Counted from the first letter of the stretch, positions 1-11,130 are shown. The stretch: DNA of 64,000 bases from Heterocephalus glaber (GCF_000247695.1 NW_004624743.1:4521624-4585623); one strand, 5' to 3'. Numbers and translations are program-made. The notes: a model not told the origin generated them from the letters alone.

Positions 1-775
1 TGGATACTCATTCATCTAGATTATTTGTTGAACAAACCACATTTATCTCATCAATTACTTGGCATTTAGTAAGAAAATCAAATGTGTGGGCCTGCATCTG
101 GGAATGTAAGTTTCCTTTTCCAAAATAATTGACCCTCTGGGTCCTTCAGATTTCCATAAACTTTAGAACTATGTTATCAATTTTTACAAAAAAAAAAAGG
201 CTAAAGGGATTTGAAAGTGATTTGATCTACTTACATTGGATAAAATTACTGCTTTACATTTCAGTTTTATTTACCTTCTTTACACTATGTCTTTGATTTG
301 ACCACCTTACCTATTTTCACCCCTCCCTTCTTCTGTGTATTCTTTTTAATTAGTCCAGTATTTATAATTGTATACTCTATTCTATTTTACCCTCTCTGAG
401 GTCATTCAATATAATTTTGTTTCTAGTCCTGCAGTAGCTGTACTATAGATTTAAAATATATAAAAATGTAATATCATTTAATTGTAATTAATAAATTAAA
501 ATACACATGGCCATATGAATTTAGTGGCTACTGTGTTGCACACAAAACTGCTTGATGATGCTCGCGCTTTATTTTAACCTATTCCCCCCTATATTTGGTA
601 TTACTGTATTTGTATTACTATTACATTTTATATGTACCATATATTATTTCATATTGTCATTGCTTATGTATTTTACACAAATTATGTGTTATATACATTA
701 TTGCATACCTTTATTTTAATGTGGAATTCTTTGTAATATCATAAGACTTTAAAAATACAGCACTCAGATTGTATT
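1..775. other. AT-rich sequence, nothing recognised
   Basis: No open frame of note and no repeat family that I recognise. The stretch is AT-rich with short homopolymer runs (an A run near 187-198). It may hold very old repeat remnants, but I cannot support a specific call. Confidence 0.6.
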
Positions 776-1010
776 AAGAGCACAAACATTGATGAAAGAA
801 ACTGAAATACATAGAATTAAATGGAAATATATCTCTTGATCATGGACTTGAAAAAATGAATATTGCTAAAATGTTCACACTACTCAAGTGATCTATAAAT
901 TCAGTGCAATCACTACCAAGACTCAATGATATTATTCACAGAAATGGAAAAAAATCCAAAATTTGTATAAAGTCACAAAAGACCTGAATTTCTAAAGCCA
1001 TCTTTAGTAA
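776..1010 (+). mobile_element. LINE-1 ORF2 fragment (old)
   Basis: The sequence follows the familiar L1 ORF2 reverse-transcriptase-to-C-terminal stretch in sense orientation: a catggacttgaaaaaatgaat-type segment, then 'attgctaaaatgttcacac', 'cagtgcaatcac' and 'cacaaaagacc'. The reading frame is broken. It is separated from the L1 3' end at about 1262-1660 by two SINEs, so both pieces may come from one insertion. Edges are approximate. Confidence 0.72.
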
Positions 1011-1024
1011 AAAGAAAAAAGCTC

Positions 1025-1112
1025 GGGCCAGGGATTTAGCTCAGTGTCTCTGCTGCCTGCCTCACAAGTGCAAGGACCGGAGTTTGATCCTTGGTACCAA
1101 TAAAAGAAAAAA
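1025..1112 (+). mobile_element. ID-like tRNA-derived SINE, copy 1
   Basis: The body has a tRNA-like A box (ggatttagctcagtg) and a B-box-like stretch (gagtttgatcc), ends in ggtacc, and is followed by an A-rich tail. An A-rich direct repeat ending in aaaaaagct flanks it at 1009-1023 and 1102-1115. The first half carries several changes from the other copies in the window, so this is probably an older insertion. It sits inside old L1 sequence. Confidence 0.85.
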
Positions 1113-1115
1113 GCT

Positions 1116-1213
1116 AGAGCTTGTAAACCTCCCACTCTGGAAGGCTGAGGCAGGAGGATTGGAAGTTCAAGCCCAACCAGTTAATTTAGAGCTTAACAAA
1201 ACCTGTTTTTAAA
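1116..1213 (+). mobile_element. B1-like (7SL-derived) SINE monomer
   Basis: It contains the diagnostic aggctgaggcaggaggatt block followed by gaagttcaagcccaacc, which resembles the B1/Alu left-arm core. The start is degenerate and no clean target duplication is visible. It abuts the preceding ID-like SINE directly, so the two could be separate insertions at an A-rich site. Confidence 0.65.
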
Positions 1214-1261
1214 AGGGGGTGGGTGGTAGGAAGAAAGGAAAGAAGGAACTGGAGATAAGAC

Positions 1262-1660
1262 AAGACATGGGAGTAACCTGGTTTTCCTATGATAAATGAA
1301 AGGGTAAAGATAATGTGGTATGTCCTTGCAGTGGAATATTATTTGCTCATATAAAAGATGGCAATTATGGGAATTGCTTCAAGATGGGTAAATCTGGAGG
1401 ACACTGTGTCAGACTCAGAAAGACAAATACGCAATGTTCTTATATATGTGGACTCTAAAATCTAATGTACATAAACTTAGAAGTAGAAGGTCAAATGCTA
1501 GTCTCCAGGGTCCGTGTTCATGTGTGAGGGGTAGGGAACTGTGGAGAGATGTTGGTTCCAAGATACTAAGTTTCAGTATGGAATGAGTTATGGAAATACA
1601 CAGTAGGGTGACTCCAGTAAGTAATAATATACCCCATATACTTTACATTGTGAAAAGTAG
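1262..1660 (+). mobile_element. LINE-1 3' end (old, sense)
   Basis: Landmarks of the end of L1 ORF2 and the 3' UTR are present in order: a 'gtggaatattatttgctcat' segment, 'ctggaggacactgtgtcaga', 'cagaaagacaaatacgcaat', 'tatatgtggactctaaaa' and 'agaagtagaaggtcaaatg'. It is frame-shifted and non-functional. It is probably the continuation of the piece at 776-1010. Confidence 0.75.
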
Positions 1661-2225
1661 TATTTTCTTTTCAGTATCTTCAGTTTTCCTCTATCATGAA
1701 AAATAGACTCTCATCAAAGCCTGCTTCTCAGTGCTTGGCAGGCTCATAAATTTCTTGTGTCTTTTTAGTAAAGGGATAGGAGGAAGTCAGTCTCCACTTT
1801 CCACATTTCTGTGACTTTTGCCTAACAGTCAATCAGCAAGCCCAGGAGAATTCTAGAGTTCTTTTCAAATTGTTTAATTGAATCTAGAGCTTTTGCTTAT
1901 TTCTGTAAAGGATCCATAAATTAGCACTGAAACTAAGGATGAGGGAATAAGTTACCTCATGTCTCCTTCCCCTTCAGGGGCTGATACTAAAAACCTCTTC
2001 ATTCTTAACACCCAACACTTCACCTGGATATGACATAAATTTATGAGACAGAAAAGATTTTTTAAAAGGATTGAAAATTTGTCTTAACTGTTCTCTCCTA
2101 TTTCTTGCTTCTTACCTGAAGCATCTATTCATTTTGCTAGGTTTCTACTACTTCTTTGAAGTAGAACCTGCTTGGAACCGAGGACTGAGTCTGGTTTGGT
2201 CATTTTGTATATATATATATATTTT
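1661..2225. other. Nothing recognised; TA repeat at the end
   Basis: Unique-looking AT-rich DNA with no supported gene. A short (TA)n run at about 2207-2222 immediately precedes the L1 3' end. Confidence 0.55.
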
Positions 2226-3062
2226 TGTTTAATTCTTTTATTGGTACATTGTAGGTATACAACACATTTACATTTCTCATTGGGAATTGTACCTTGACAT
2301 AATGCATCTTGGTTCTTATTTTTTCCCCATTCCTAGCCCTCCCTTTACCCCCTCCACCCTTCCCTGTTTACAAAGACTTTATTTCCATTTTTTCTATTTC
2401 TCATCATTTTTCCTTTCCCTTCTTTCCTTTCCCCTGCCCCTCCCACTACCCCTACCCCTTTGGACCTTTTCTTCCTATTTTGCATTATCCATTATTCATT
2501 CTAATCATTGGTACATTTTAGGTATACAATATAATGACATTCATCATTGGAAATTTGCACCTTTACATAATCTCTCTTAGTTCTTATTTTTCACCCTTGC
2601 CCAGCCCTCCCTTCAACCCCTCCAGTCCTCCCTATTTACAAAGATTGTGTTCCTATTTTTCCATTTTCTCATATTAATCCCATTCCCTTCTATCCTTTCC
2701 CCTAGCCCACCCACTACCTTCCCCTTTGCCCCTTTTCTTCCTATTTCACATTACCTATTATAATTTAGTCCTTATTTACACTTTCAGTTTCTCACATCAG
2801 AGAAACTATTCAGTATTTATATATGTGTGTCCTATTTATTTCACTTAAGTGTATTGTCTCAATATGCATCCATTTGGCTATAAATGTCTCTAATTTCTCA
2901 TTTTTTATGGCTGAGTAGTACTCCATTTTATTAAAAAAACTACTACATTTTCTTTATCCAGTCTCCAGTTGATGGGCATTTGGGCTGTTTCCAAGTTTTA
3001 GCTATCACAAACTGTGCTGCTATAAACATGGGCACACATATATCTCTGTGGTATGTATTTAG
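2226..3062 (-). mobile_element. LINE-1 3' end, young subfamily, antisense
   Basis: On the minus strand this reads as the end of L1 ORF2 (3062 to about 2775), a long purine-rich 3' UTR, an AATAAA-type signal and an A-rich tail (T-rich at 2222-2240 on the plus strand). Landmarks on the plus strand are 'ggctgagtagtactccattt', 'gttgatgggcatttgggctg' and 'tttccaagttttagctat'. The 3' UTR is a tandem dimer (2241-2507 and 2508 to about 2772). The element is 5'-truncated and non-autonomous. It is closely similar over its 3' UTR to the copy at 45471-46197. No convincing target duplication was found. Confidence 0.85.
2241..2772 (-). repeat. Tandem dimer of ~267-bp L1 3' UTR unit
   Basis: Each unit begins, on the plus strand, with ttggtacatt (2241 and 2508), followed by taggtatacaa, a cattgg(g/a)aatt segment, ttcttatttt, a gccctccct block, tttacaaaga and a long C/T-rich tract, then a cattatcc/cattacc segment. 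The second unit has diverged by scattered substitutions. On the L1 sense strand the C/T tract is purine- and G-rich. The open frames across this block (97 and 70 codons) are low-complexity and not real proteins. Confidence 0.85.
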
Positions 3063-3585
3063 AATCAAGAACCATTTCAGAAATTGAATATATCATGGAG
3101 CAGAAGGAAGTAGAACTTTCTGGGAAGATGTATGCCTTTCTGTGGTGTGTCAAGTGTCTTTTGTTGATAAACTGAAACCAAGACCAACTCAGCAAGTTTT
3201 TCCTTATGTACCAATATATTAGGGTCCACAATTACAACTCCAGATTTATGAAGCATACATAAAAGCTCCATAGACAGCCAGAGAAAATGAAAGTGTAAAT
3301 GATATTATATTATGAGGGCTAATCTCTGCTGTCAGGGAACAGTTTTGTAACAGGCTGGAAACATCATGGCAATCGTTTATACCAGAAACCTGAAGGTGGG
3401 CTGTGCCACATTGCTCTTTTTCTGCCAGGATTGACACACTGGCAGCACTGGCTTATTTTTTATTGTCTCCTAGGATCTAATAAAAAAAAAGGAAGTGTCA
3501 ATAATACAGCTTGAACTGTTTGGAGATGAAAACTGACTAAGGTCAAATAAACCATTAAATGTTTTAATGATCTGAGCTCAATGAA
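3063..3585. other. Nothing recognised
   Basis: Three short minus-strand open frames of 63-77 codons occur here, but they overlap one another in different frames and show no protein family signature. I treat them as chance. Confidence 0.55.
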
Positions 3586-3905
3586 TCCTTGCATCATTTG
3601 CATGTATTCAAAGTTTGCTTGTTGAAACCTAATCATCAATGTGGTGGCAACAGGGGGTGGGACTATGGATTATGGAAAGGAGGTTAATAATGTTCTTCTA
3701 AAAGAAGTCCCAGTGAGCTGCCTTGCTCCTTCCTCTGTGTGAAGATGCAGAAGAAGGTGACCATGGATATGCACCTCATCAGATGCTAGACAGACTGGAG
3801 TCATGATCTTGGACTTCCAGACATCAGGGACTCAATTGTCTGTTGTTTATAAACGAAGTTTGGTGTATTTTGATGCAGCAACCCAAACAGCTATGGAAAT
3901 GGCTT
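3586..3905 (+). mobile_element. MaLR (MLT1/MST-like) LTR
   Basis: It shows the order typical of mammalian-apparent LTR retrotransposon (MaLR) LTRs: 'ttgttgaaacctaatcatca', 'atgtggtggcaacagggggt', a clustered polypyrimidine 'cttgctccttcctctgtgtg', then 'gatcttggacttccagacat' and a degenerate A-rich end. These are solo LTRs left after recombination and carry no coding capacity. Confidence 0.75.
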
Positions 3906-5640
3906 ATACGAAGTTGCCTTAAAGTTAAATATTCAATACAACTCTTTCCATACTGTCACTTTTCTCTAAGAGAAATGGGGAGCAAATATATCATTTAAGA
4001 AAATACTGTACTCATACAGAATTTGCCTTTTGTCTTCCTAGATATTATTCACTGCTGAGATTTGGGAGGTCCACAAATTATACTTCTTCCTCTTCTATGC
4101 CTAGGGCCAATGGAGATAATTATACAAAAATTCAAGAATATAGCACTAAAAATGTAAGTAGCATATTGAAGGAGATGGATTTGGGAGACAGTAGACACAA
4201 CATGTGCTCACTCACTAGCCACTGCACTTACTATTTTGCTCACTGTATGTACTTGATCATTTTCATTTTGCATTTTTTCACTTATTAGTCTGGAAAATGA
4301 ACAAGCCATGGGTTTTGAACACTCTAAGATTCCCCCAATACTGCTCATGTTTCAACATTTATGCTCCATGAGGTATCAAGATGCTATTGATAAACAGTCA
4401 TTTTTCTGCATTTCTAAAACCTTAGGGGACTGTAGATGACTCAGAAATGCAAATGACTGTAAAAAAGGACCAGAAGCCCATGAGCACGGACTATGGAAAA
4501 AGACTTTCAGAGTCAGTGCCTTAGGAAAAGAAATGAAAATGCTTCATTTCAAGGATTTTTTAAGATCTTTTATAAAGATCCTCATGGATTTTTCCATGGC
4601 CTTGGCTACAGAAGAGATCACATAGAACAAAAATGTACCTTTGCAGGTTTGTCCTATTGCTATAAAAATGTGCACGTTTCATTGATATTCATTTGTAGAT
4701 GAAGAATGCAGAAGAAATGTTATAAAATTTTAAATAATAAGATTCCAGTATATTTATAGGAAATAAAAAATATGTATTTTTTTTACAAAACACACATTAG
4801 ATACTCTACTTTTTCCTTCAAAATACAAACTTTATATGTTGACATAAATTTAATTTCTAAATACTTGCAAAATTTCTTAAATGCTTTAAATTTTTTGAAA
4901 AACTTTAGGTTTCTACTATAACCCATAGAAAGCATTATCATTTCTATTCTAGAAGGAGACAGAGAGAGAGAGTGCACAAAAGCAAGCTGGAGAAACTGGA
5001 AACCATCAAATTTTCTTTGATCCATCAGAGTTGAGGTCACAGGGCAAATGATCTTCCCAAAATCTGAAGATACAGTAATACAAAGTGAAGCTGATATTTA
5101 TTTTTCTTGGAATAGAAGCTACTAGAATCCAGTAACTACCTGGAATACTTGCTGGAAGCTCAGTGTGAAGTGCTTTGATAATTAAACCAACTGAAGCCAA
5201 GTTTCAACATAATCTCCACAGGTTTGCAGTTTTACTTCCAGGGATTCCATCAGCTTTTAAAGGTGAATATTGAAAAGCATGTTTCTTCCTGTTTCAGGTT
5301 GGATGAAGAAAAACATTAACCATTTTGAAAAAAAGTCCAGAGAAAAGTAGTTACACTGAATAAACTTGGACCGTTCTTTTCAAGAGAAAGAAATTTACCA
5401 CAGCCTTGTAGAAACTAAGGAAGGGAACATTAGCCATCTCCAGCAACCTCTAATCTTTCTGTCTTCCAAAATTGGTAAAAAGTCTAAAAGGGACCTAAGA
5501 TGAACCCAGGGAAGGGATTATGCCAAAGAAAAAACTGAAGTTTCAGCATGAGATTGTAGAATGCTCTGTGTTCTGATGTCTTTCTAGAAAACTAATAGTG
5601 TCCCAATATAGTACCAGTGAACTACAACTTAGACAACTAG
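3906..5640. other. Nothing recognised; small GA tract
   Basis: About 1.7 kb of AT-rich sequence with several 60-85 codon chance frames on both strands. The only definite local structure is a short (GA)n run at about 4961-4972. No gene or repeat family can be supported. Confidence 0.55.
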
Positions 5641-6914
5641 AAGACATACATTCTATTTAAGAAAAAAATCCTTGGGAAAACACAAGAAAAGAGGAAGGAA
5701 AAAAAGAAAAGAAAACAAGAAAATTTGACAATTTAGTTTGTCAAATTTGTTAGAGGCCCCTGGCATCTCTAACTGTAGTAAACATTACATAGTTCAATTC
5801 TTGATCAAATTAACATAAAAGCTCATGCTAAAAGCATTACTATATCAGTTCATATTATTCAGTACTTCTTGATCAACTTTTAACAAAATATTCACATGAT
5901 ATACCAAAAGCAAGAAAAACACATGAAAACATAAAATCATGTCTAAAGAGGCAAAGCAAGCATCAGAACCAAACAAAAATATGAAACAGATCTGAGAACT
6001 CACAGAGATAAATATTTAAATAACTATGTTTGATATATTAATAACTCCAATGAAGAATAGACAACATAATGTAAAGATGAGAAAGAGGCAGATAGATAGA
6101 TAGGGAGAGAGAGAGAGAATCTAAGAATCAAGCAGAGGTTCTAGAAATAAAGAACACTGTAACAGAAGCAGAAAATTATCCGTCATCTCAACAGTGAAAG
6201 TACATCATATAGGAAATAATCCATGAGATTGGAGGTGTGTCAATAGAAATTTTCCAATGGAAATGCAAAGAAGGCAAAAATGCATAGATAGTCAGTAACT
6301 GTGGGAAAACTACAAAAATGTGACACCCATAGGAATACTAGAGGAAGAGAGAAATAAGAGGAATAAATAACTGATTTAATCATAGCTGATAATTTTCCAG
6401 AATTGGTAAGATGTTAAACCAGATAATACCAGACAGAGTAGCTACCAAAAACCTACTCCTAGACCTTTCATATTCACCTTGAAGTAAATTAAAGACAAAG
6501 AGAAAATCGTGTAGAAATCTAGGGAAGAGAAAACTCATTGCCTACAGAGGGGTAAGGATGGGAATTACATAAAATTTCCCTTCAGAAGCAGCACAAACAA
6601 GAAGAGAATGCAGTGAAATATTTTGTGTGAGAGAAAGCAGGCACCAACATAGAAGTTTATATTTAATGTAATTACCCTTGAAAAATGAAGGAGCAATCAA
6701 TATTTTTCAAAGTAGTTGAGACAATTTGTCATCAATCTTATAGAAAAAATTTTATAAGAAATTCTATAAACAGAATGAAAATGATATAGATCAGAAACTT
6801 TTATCTACATTAAGGAAGAGCATTAAGGAAGTAAGTTATGGAAGTGAAATGACATCATATTTTTCTTAATTGTAATAGACTAAAAAAGGATAATATTTGT
6901 TCAAAATAGTAATA
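5641..6914 (+). mobile_element. LINE-1 5'/ORF1-side remnant (old)
   Basis: The region follows old L1 sequence upstream of ORF2 in sense orientation. Recognisable pieces are a gttctagaaataaagaac-like segment, 'ttttccaatggaaatgcaaa', 'aattttccagaattggtaag', 'agacaaagagaaaatcgtgt' and 'acagaggggtaaggatggga'. Every frame is broken. With 7262-8700 and 9110-11240 it appears to form one long, much-decayed plus-strand L1 of roughly 5.5 kb including its nested inserts. Confidence 0.62.
6076..6119 (+). repeat. GATA/GA microsatellite
   Basis: Short compound tract: (gata)3-4 followed by (ga)n. It lies within old L1 sequence. Confidence 0.8.
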
Positions 6915-7255
6915 CTTTATTGGTTAGCTTTCCCCTGGATGGAACAACATACATGAAGCCCCAATTTAACGGAGGAAAGTTTTATTTTGGCTCATGGCTT
7001 CAGAGGTGTCAGTCCAAAGTCTGCAAGCTCCAAGGCAGAAGCACAACAGCCAGAATGCAGTGAAGAAAACTGGCTCCACTTGTGGAACCCAGGGAAGAGA
7101 GAGCAGGGCAAGGACCAGAGACGAAGGAGCCAGTGACCAGACACAGCCACCAGATCACATGCTGAAGATTCACCAGACACACCCAGCAGTCTGCTTCAAT
7201 AATGACCTACATGCCTCTCAAGCCAATAGAGTAGACAATGAGGATTAAACATCAG
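6915..7255 (-). mobile_element. MaLR-like LTR nested in L1, antisense
   Basis: On the plus strand it shows the reverse complement of a MaLR LTR 3' end: 'ggaaagttttattttggctc', 'atggcttcagaggtgtcagt', then aggcagaagcaca and a central cattgccaacac-type degenerate region, ending near 'gtctgcttcaataatgacct'. L1-like sequence resumes on both sides, so the LTR interrupted the older L1. The 84- and 62-codon frames here are chance frames inside the repeat. Confidence 0.6.
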
Positions 7256-7261
7256 GAATAC

Positions 7262-8700
7262 CAATAATTTATTGGGTGATTACAGCAGGTGGTGAGTGTA
7301 ATTTAAATAAAGGAATGTTATGAAAGACAAGAAGGAAACATTGAGCTACCTTTTATAAGAAAACTGCAGTACCCATGAAGCAGTAAAGGGTTGCTTGAAA
7401 GAAGGTCTTAGATTAATTGAAAATGTGCGTTGCAAATCTAAAACCCTAAAGTAATTTAAAAATCTATAATTGGTACACTAAGAGAAGAGAAAAAGGTAAT
7501 CATATAAAATGTTCAATTAAAATCAAAGAAGGTAGAAAAATAGAATACAAACAATAAAACAAATCCAAGAAGAATATAAAATTACAACGGATAGAAAATA
7601 ATTCAAATATAGTAAATATTAGCATAATTATATCAGTATTCAATTTAAATCTAAATGACCTAAATATGTGAATTAAGAACAAACTGTCAATATGGTAAAC
7701 AAACAGGACCCGAGTATATTGTTGTTTACTAGAAAAATTATTTTAAGTACAAATACACAAATAGATTGAAAGTCTAGCAATGGGGAAAAAAGAAACACAT
7801 CATGCTAATACTACCCAGAAGAAAGCTTGAGAAATTATTCTAATTTCAAACGAAATAGATTTCAGAACAAGGAAAATTATCAAGAATTAATAAAGAAGAT
7901 TAAATAATGAAGAAGTAGTCTGTTCTCTATGAAGATGAATGATGTTTAATGTGCATGCATAGATCAAAAATGTCTAAGTGCATGAGGTAGAACATGAAAC
8001 GTTTGCAAGGAAAGATGAGAATCCAACTACAATAGTTGGGGTTTTCATGACTCATCTGTCCGTAAGTAACAGACCCAGCAGATAGAAAATTTAAAAAAGT
8101 TATATTTCTTACCTTCACTGAACAGTACCATCAACAAATGACAGACTCCTACATCCAGAAGAGCAGGATATGTATTCTCCTCAAGCTCCCATGAAGCACT
8201 CATCAGGATAAACTACATTGGGACCATAACGGGCACCTGGAAAGAATAGAAGTAATACAATGTATCCCCTAAGAACATAGAGACTTGGAGTAGAAATCAA
8301 TAACAAAAAGATATCTAGGAAATCCTAAAATATTTGATGCCAAAAAACAAGTTCTAAGTATTATTTTGGTTAAAAAAATTCACAAAAGAGATCTAAAAAT
8401 ATTTCCAAAATGTGAAAATAAAAACTTGCAGGTCTCAGTCAAAGCAATGCTAAGGAGATCGGCACTGAACCAAGTACTTCTGGAAGAAGACCCAGAATCA
8501 TTAGCTCAGGTGCCTCATGTGATGCAATAGGAGAAGGAGAAACAGATTCCAAAGCAAGCAGAAGAAAAGAAGTAAGCTGAACTTGAAGACAGGAAATCAA
8601 TAAAGAAAATCAAGCAAAAGGCTGATTCATTGAAAAACTGAGTACAATTAGTAAAAATGTACTCACAGAAACCAAGGCAAAAATAGAAAAGACAGCTTTA
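7262..8700 (+). pseudogene. Decayed LINE-1 ORF2, endonuclease/RT part
   Basis: Sense-strand L1 ORF2 remnant. Landmarks are 'tattctcctcaagctcccat' and 'gggaccataacgggcac' (endonuclease end), 'caaagcaatgctaaggagat', 'caaagcaagcagaagaaaag', and 'gctgattcattgaaaaa' (start of the RT part). ORF2 normally encodes an endonuclease plus reverse transcriptase that copies L1 RNA at the nicked target. Here stops and indels interrupt all frames, so it is dead. Confidence 0.7.
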
Positions 8701-8732
8701 GAAATATTGCATAATTTCTTTTACATGAGAAA

Positions 8733-8734
<2 letters not shown>

Positions 8735-8770
<36 letters not shown>
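8735..8770. repeat. (AT)18 microsatellite
   Basis: A perfect 36-base AT dinucleotide run. It is inside the decayed L1 and is a likely length-polymorphic site. Confidence 0.97.
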
Positions 8771-8773
<3 letters not shown>

Positions 8774-9109
8774 CTTTATTTGAGCAAAATAGAAAATAGA
8801 CAAATAGGAAGCAGGAGAAGTTCAAATACTTCCAAAAAATACAAATTCCATTGGTTCAAAAATATTTCAATGTACAAACTGTTTTCATTTACACTGCTAG
8901 TTTATCTTGGTAATTGAAAAGAAAGATTTGTGCTTTTATGTTTGTTGCTTTATTGTAAGCATCTTTTTTAATTTATGTCCTGTGCTCTCAGTAACTACTT
9001 TGGTGAAAATGATAAATGGTATAGTAACTATTGTTATTCTCTCATTATTTGGTGATGAAATTTTGTTTTTTCATAAAATAAAAAATAATGAAAAAGAAGC
9101 CATCACTTA
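8771..9109. other. AT-rich insert of unknown origin within L1
   Basis: About 340 bases between two clear ORF2 segments that do not resemble L1 ORF2 to me. It contains a 67-codon plus-strand frame (8907-9110), hydrophobic and with no family signature. It may be a separate old insertion beginning at the AT run. Confidence 0.45.
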
Positions 9110-9285
9110 AAATGAGACAAAGACAGACTATCAATCCTGTGTCATAAATTTGATAACCTAGGTGAAAAGGGTCAATACCTACAAAGACTTAGGTCTCTAG
9201 TTGAGGAAGAAATGATAGCAGGTTTCCAACCATTATAATTTTGAGTAAGTAACGGAGCTATCACATTCTAAATCAATCTATCAGA

Positions 9286-9325
9286 GGGCTGGGGATTTAG
9301 CTCAGTGGTTCTGCCACCTGTCTCG
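9286..9325 (+). mobile_element. 40-bp ID-like SINE stub with target duplication
   Basis: Only the first 40 bases of the ID-like SINE are present (gggctggggatttagctcag plus the ctgcc region). The B box, ggtacc end and A tail are missing. It is nevertheless bounded by caatctat at 9274-9281 and 9326-9333. L1 ORF2 sequence continues on both sides. See the matching finding. Confidence 0.7.
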
Positions 9326-11017
9326 CAATCTATTAGGATAGTATTACCATAGTATGAAAACCAGAAGGGAAAAAAATCTGACTGTACACCAATATCACTT
9401 ATCAGTATAAATTTTTAAGAACTTAACAAAATACTAGTAAATCAAATTCAGCAATGTTTAAAAAGAATTATATACCTTGAACAAGTGGGATTTATTCTAG
9501 GCAGGCAAGGGTGTTTCCACTATTAAGAATGTCCATTCATGTATTCCATCCCACTAACAGACTGAAACTCATATGATTACATCGATAGACACACAAAAAT
9601 ATTTGAAAAAAATCCCTAAAGCTTATTCATGACAGAAACTCGCAGAAAGATAGGAACTGTTGGAACAGCCACAAGTTGATAAAATATACAATTAATTACA
9701 TAGTTAATGATGAGAGACTAGATGTCTTTCTGTTATCGAGAAAGGCATAGGTGTCCTTTTTAATTCTTCTTAATACTATATTTATAGAAAATGCAGTAAA
9801 GAAAAAAGGTAGTAATCAGTTTGATAGTCCAAGGACAAGAAATAACTCCATGTGGAATGAGATGAAATATTTAAGACTGTCTTTGTTCACATAGGATTTG
9901 ATTGTCTATGCAGAAAATTTCAACTAACCCACAAAAAAATCTTCTGGCATTCATAGGTGATTATAGCAAGATTACAGAGACAATATTAATATACAAAAAT
10001 CAATTGCTTTCCTATATGACTATAATAAATTACTAGAATTTGAAAGTAAAAACACTATTTACATTAGCATCAAATAAAAGGAGTATTTAAATATAAATAG
10101 AAAAAAATGCACACAATATGAGGAAAACTACTAGGCTCTTAGGAAGAAAGACAAATAGGATCCATGAAAAGGTATTTCATGTCCTTTTATAAAAAGACTC
10201 AATATAATTAAAATATCCATTATTCCCATTTTTGTCTGTAGAGTCAAGTCAATGTCAATAAATCAAGCAATTCATTTCATGGATTTTGAGAAACTGATTG
10301 CAAAGTTTATAGGGAAAGCAGAAGATAACAGTCAACAAAAGACTGGACAAGAAAATAGTTGGTGGAATAACATTGCCTAACCTGAGGACAATACAGTGTC
10401 ACAATGGTGTAATGCTGGCCAAAGAATAAACCAATAGATAATTGAAATAGAATAGAGAAACAAAATAGAGGTCCCAGAAATAGATTCATGCAAACATAAG
10501 TAAGTTATAAACTTTTCAACAAATATTGGCGACAACTGGACAAAGTATCCAAAGTACAAGTCTAGATACAGACATTTTACAAAAGTTAAGTTGATCATGC
10601 AGCTAAATGTTAAACTGAAAAAAAATATGAAAAATTTAGGTGATCTTGGTATAAGCAATGCATTTTTATTCTAAACCAAAAATATGATTTATGAAGAAAG
10701 AAACACATTTCCTGACTCTATTAAAATTAAATTTCTTTTTTTTTTTGGCAAAAGAGACTTAGAAACACAAAAAGCAAACAACAGACTGGAATAAAAGTGT
10801 ATACAAAACACATTTCTCATAAAGGATCTGGTTCTAAAATACACACAGAACTCTTAAATCCCAGTAATTAGGGAAAAGAAATTGAAAACTGGACAAAAGA
10901 TCTGAACAGACATCTTATGAAAGCAAGTCTGTAAATGGCAAATAAGCCAATTAAAATATGCTCAAAACTATATGTCATCAAGTAATTGAAAATTAAGACA
11001 ATATAGTAGTAACTTAT

Positions 11018-11130
11018 TTACTATTTATTTATTATTTATTTGTTTATTTTGGTACCAGGAACCAAACGTAGGACCTTGCATTTGCAAGGCAAGCACCGCA
11101 CCACTGAGCTACATCCCTGGCCCTGTGGTG
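11018..11130 (-). mobile_element. ID-like SINE, antisense, nested in L1
   Basis: Reverse-complement copy: a T-rich tail (ctattta repeats, 11018-11049), then ggtaccagg, aggaccttgca, caaggcaagc, cactgagctacatccctgg. The target duplication gtaacttat is at 11009-11017 and 11131-11139. L1 sequence flanks both sides. The A tail has mutated into an (ATTT)-rich microsatellite, which suggests moderate age. Confidence 0.88.

Noticed and set aside
1021..1100. Functional tRNA gene
   Set aside because: The ID-like SINEs have A- and B-box-like sequence but no cloverleaf acceptor stem or anticodon loop in the expected place, and they end in A tails; they are SINEs.
2287..2580. 97-codon and 70-codon open frames
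   Set aside because: They lie in the low-complexity polypyrimidine strand of the L1 3' UTR dimer, and similar frames appear antisense in the 45.5-46.2 kb copy. Pro/Phe/Ser/Leu repeats, no domain.
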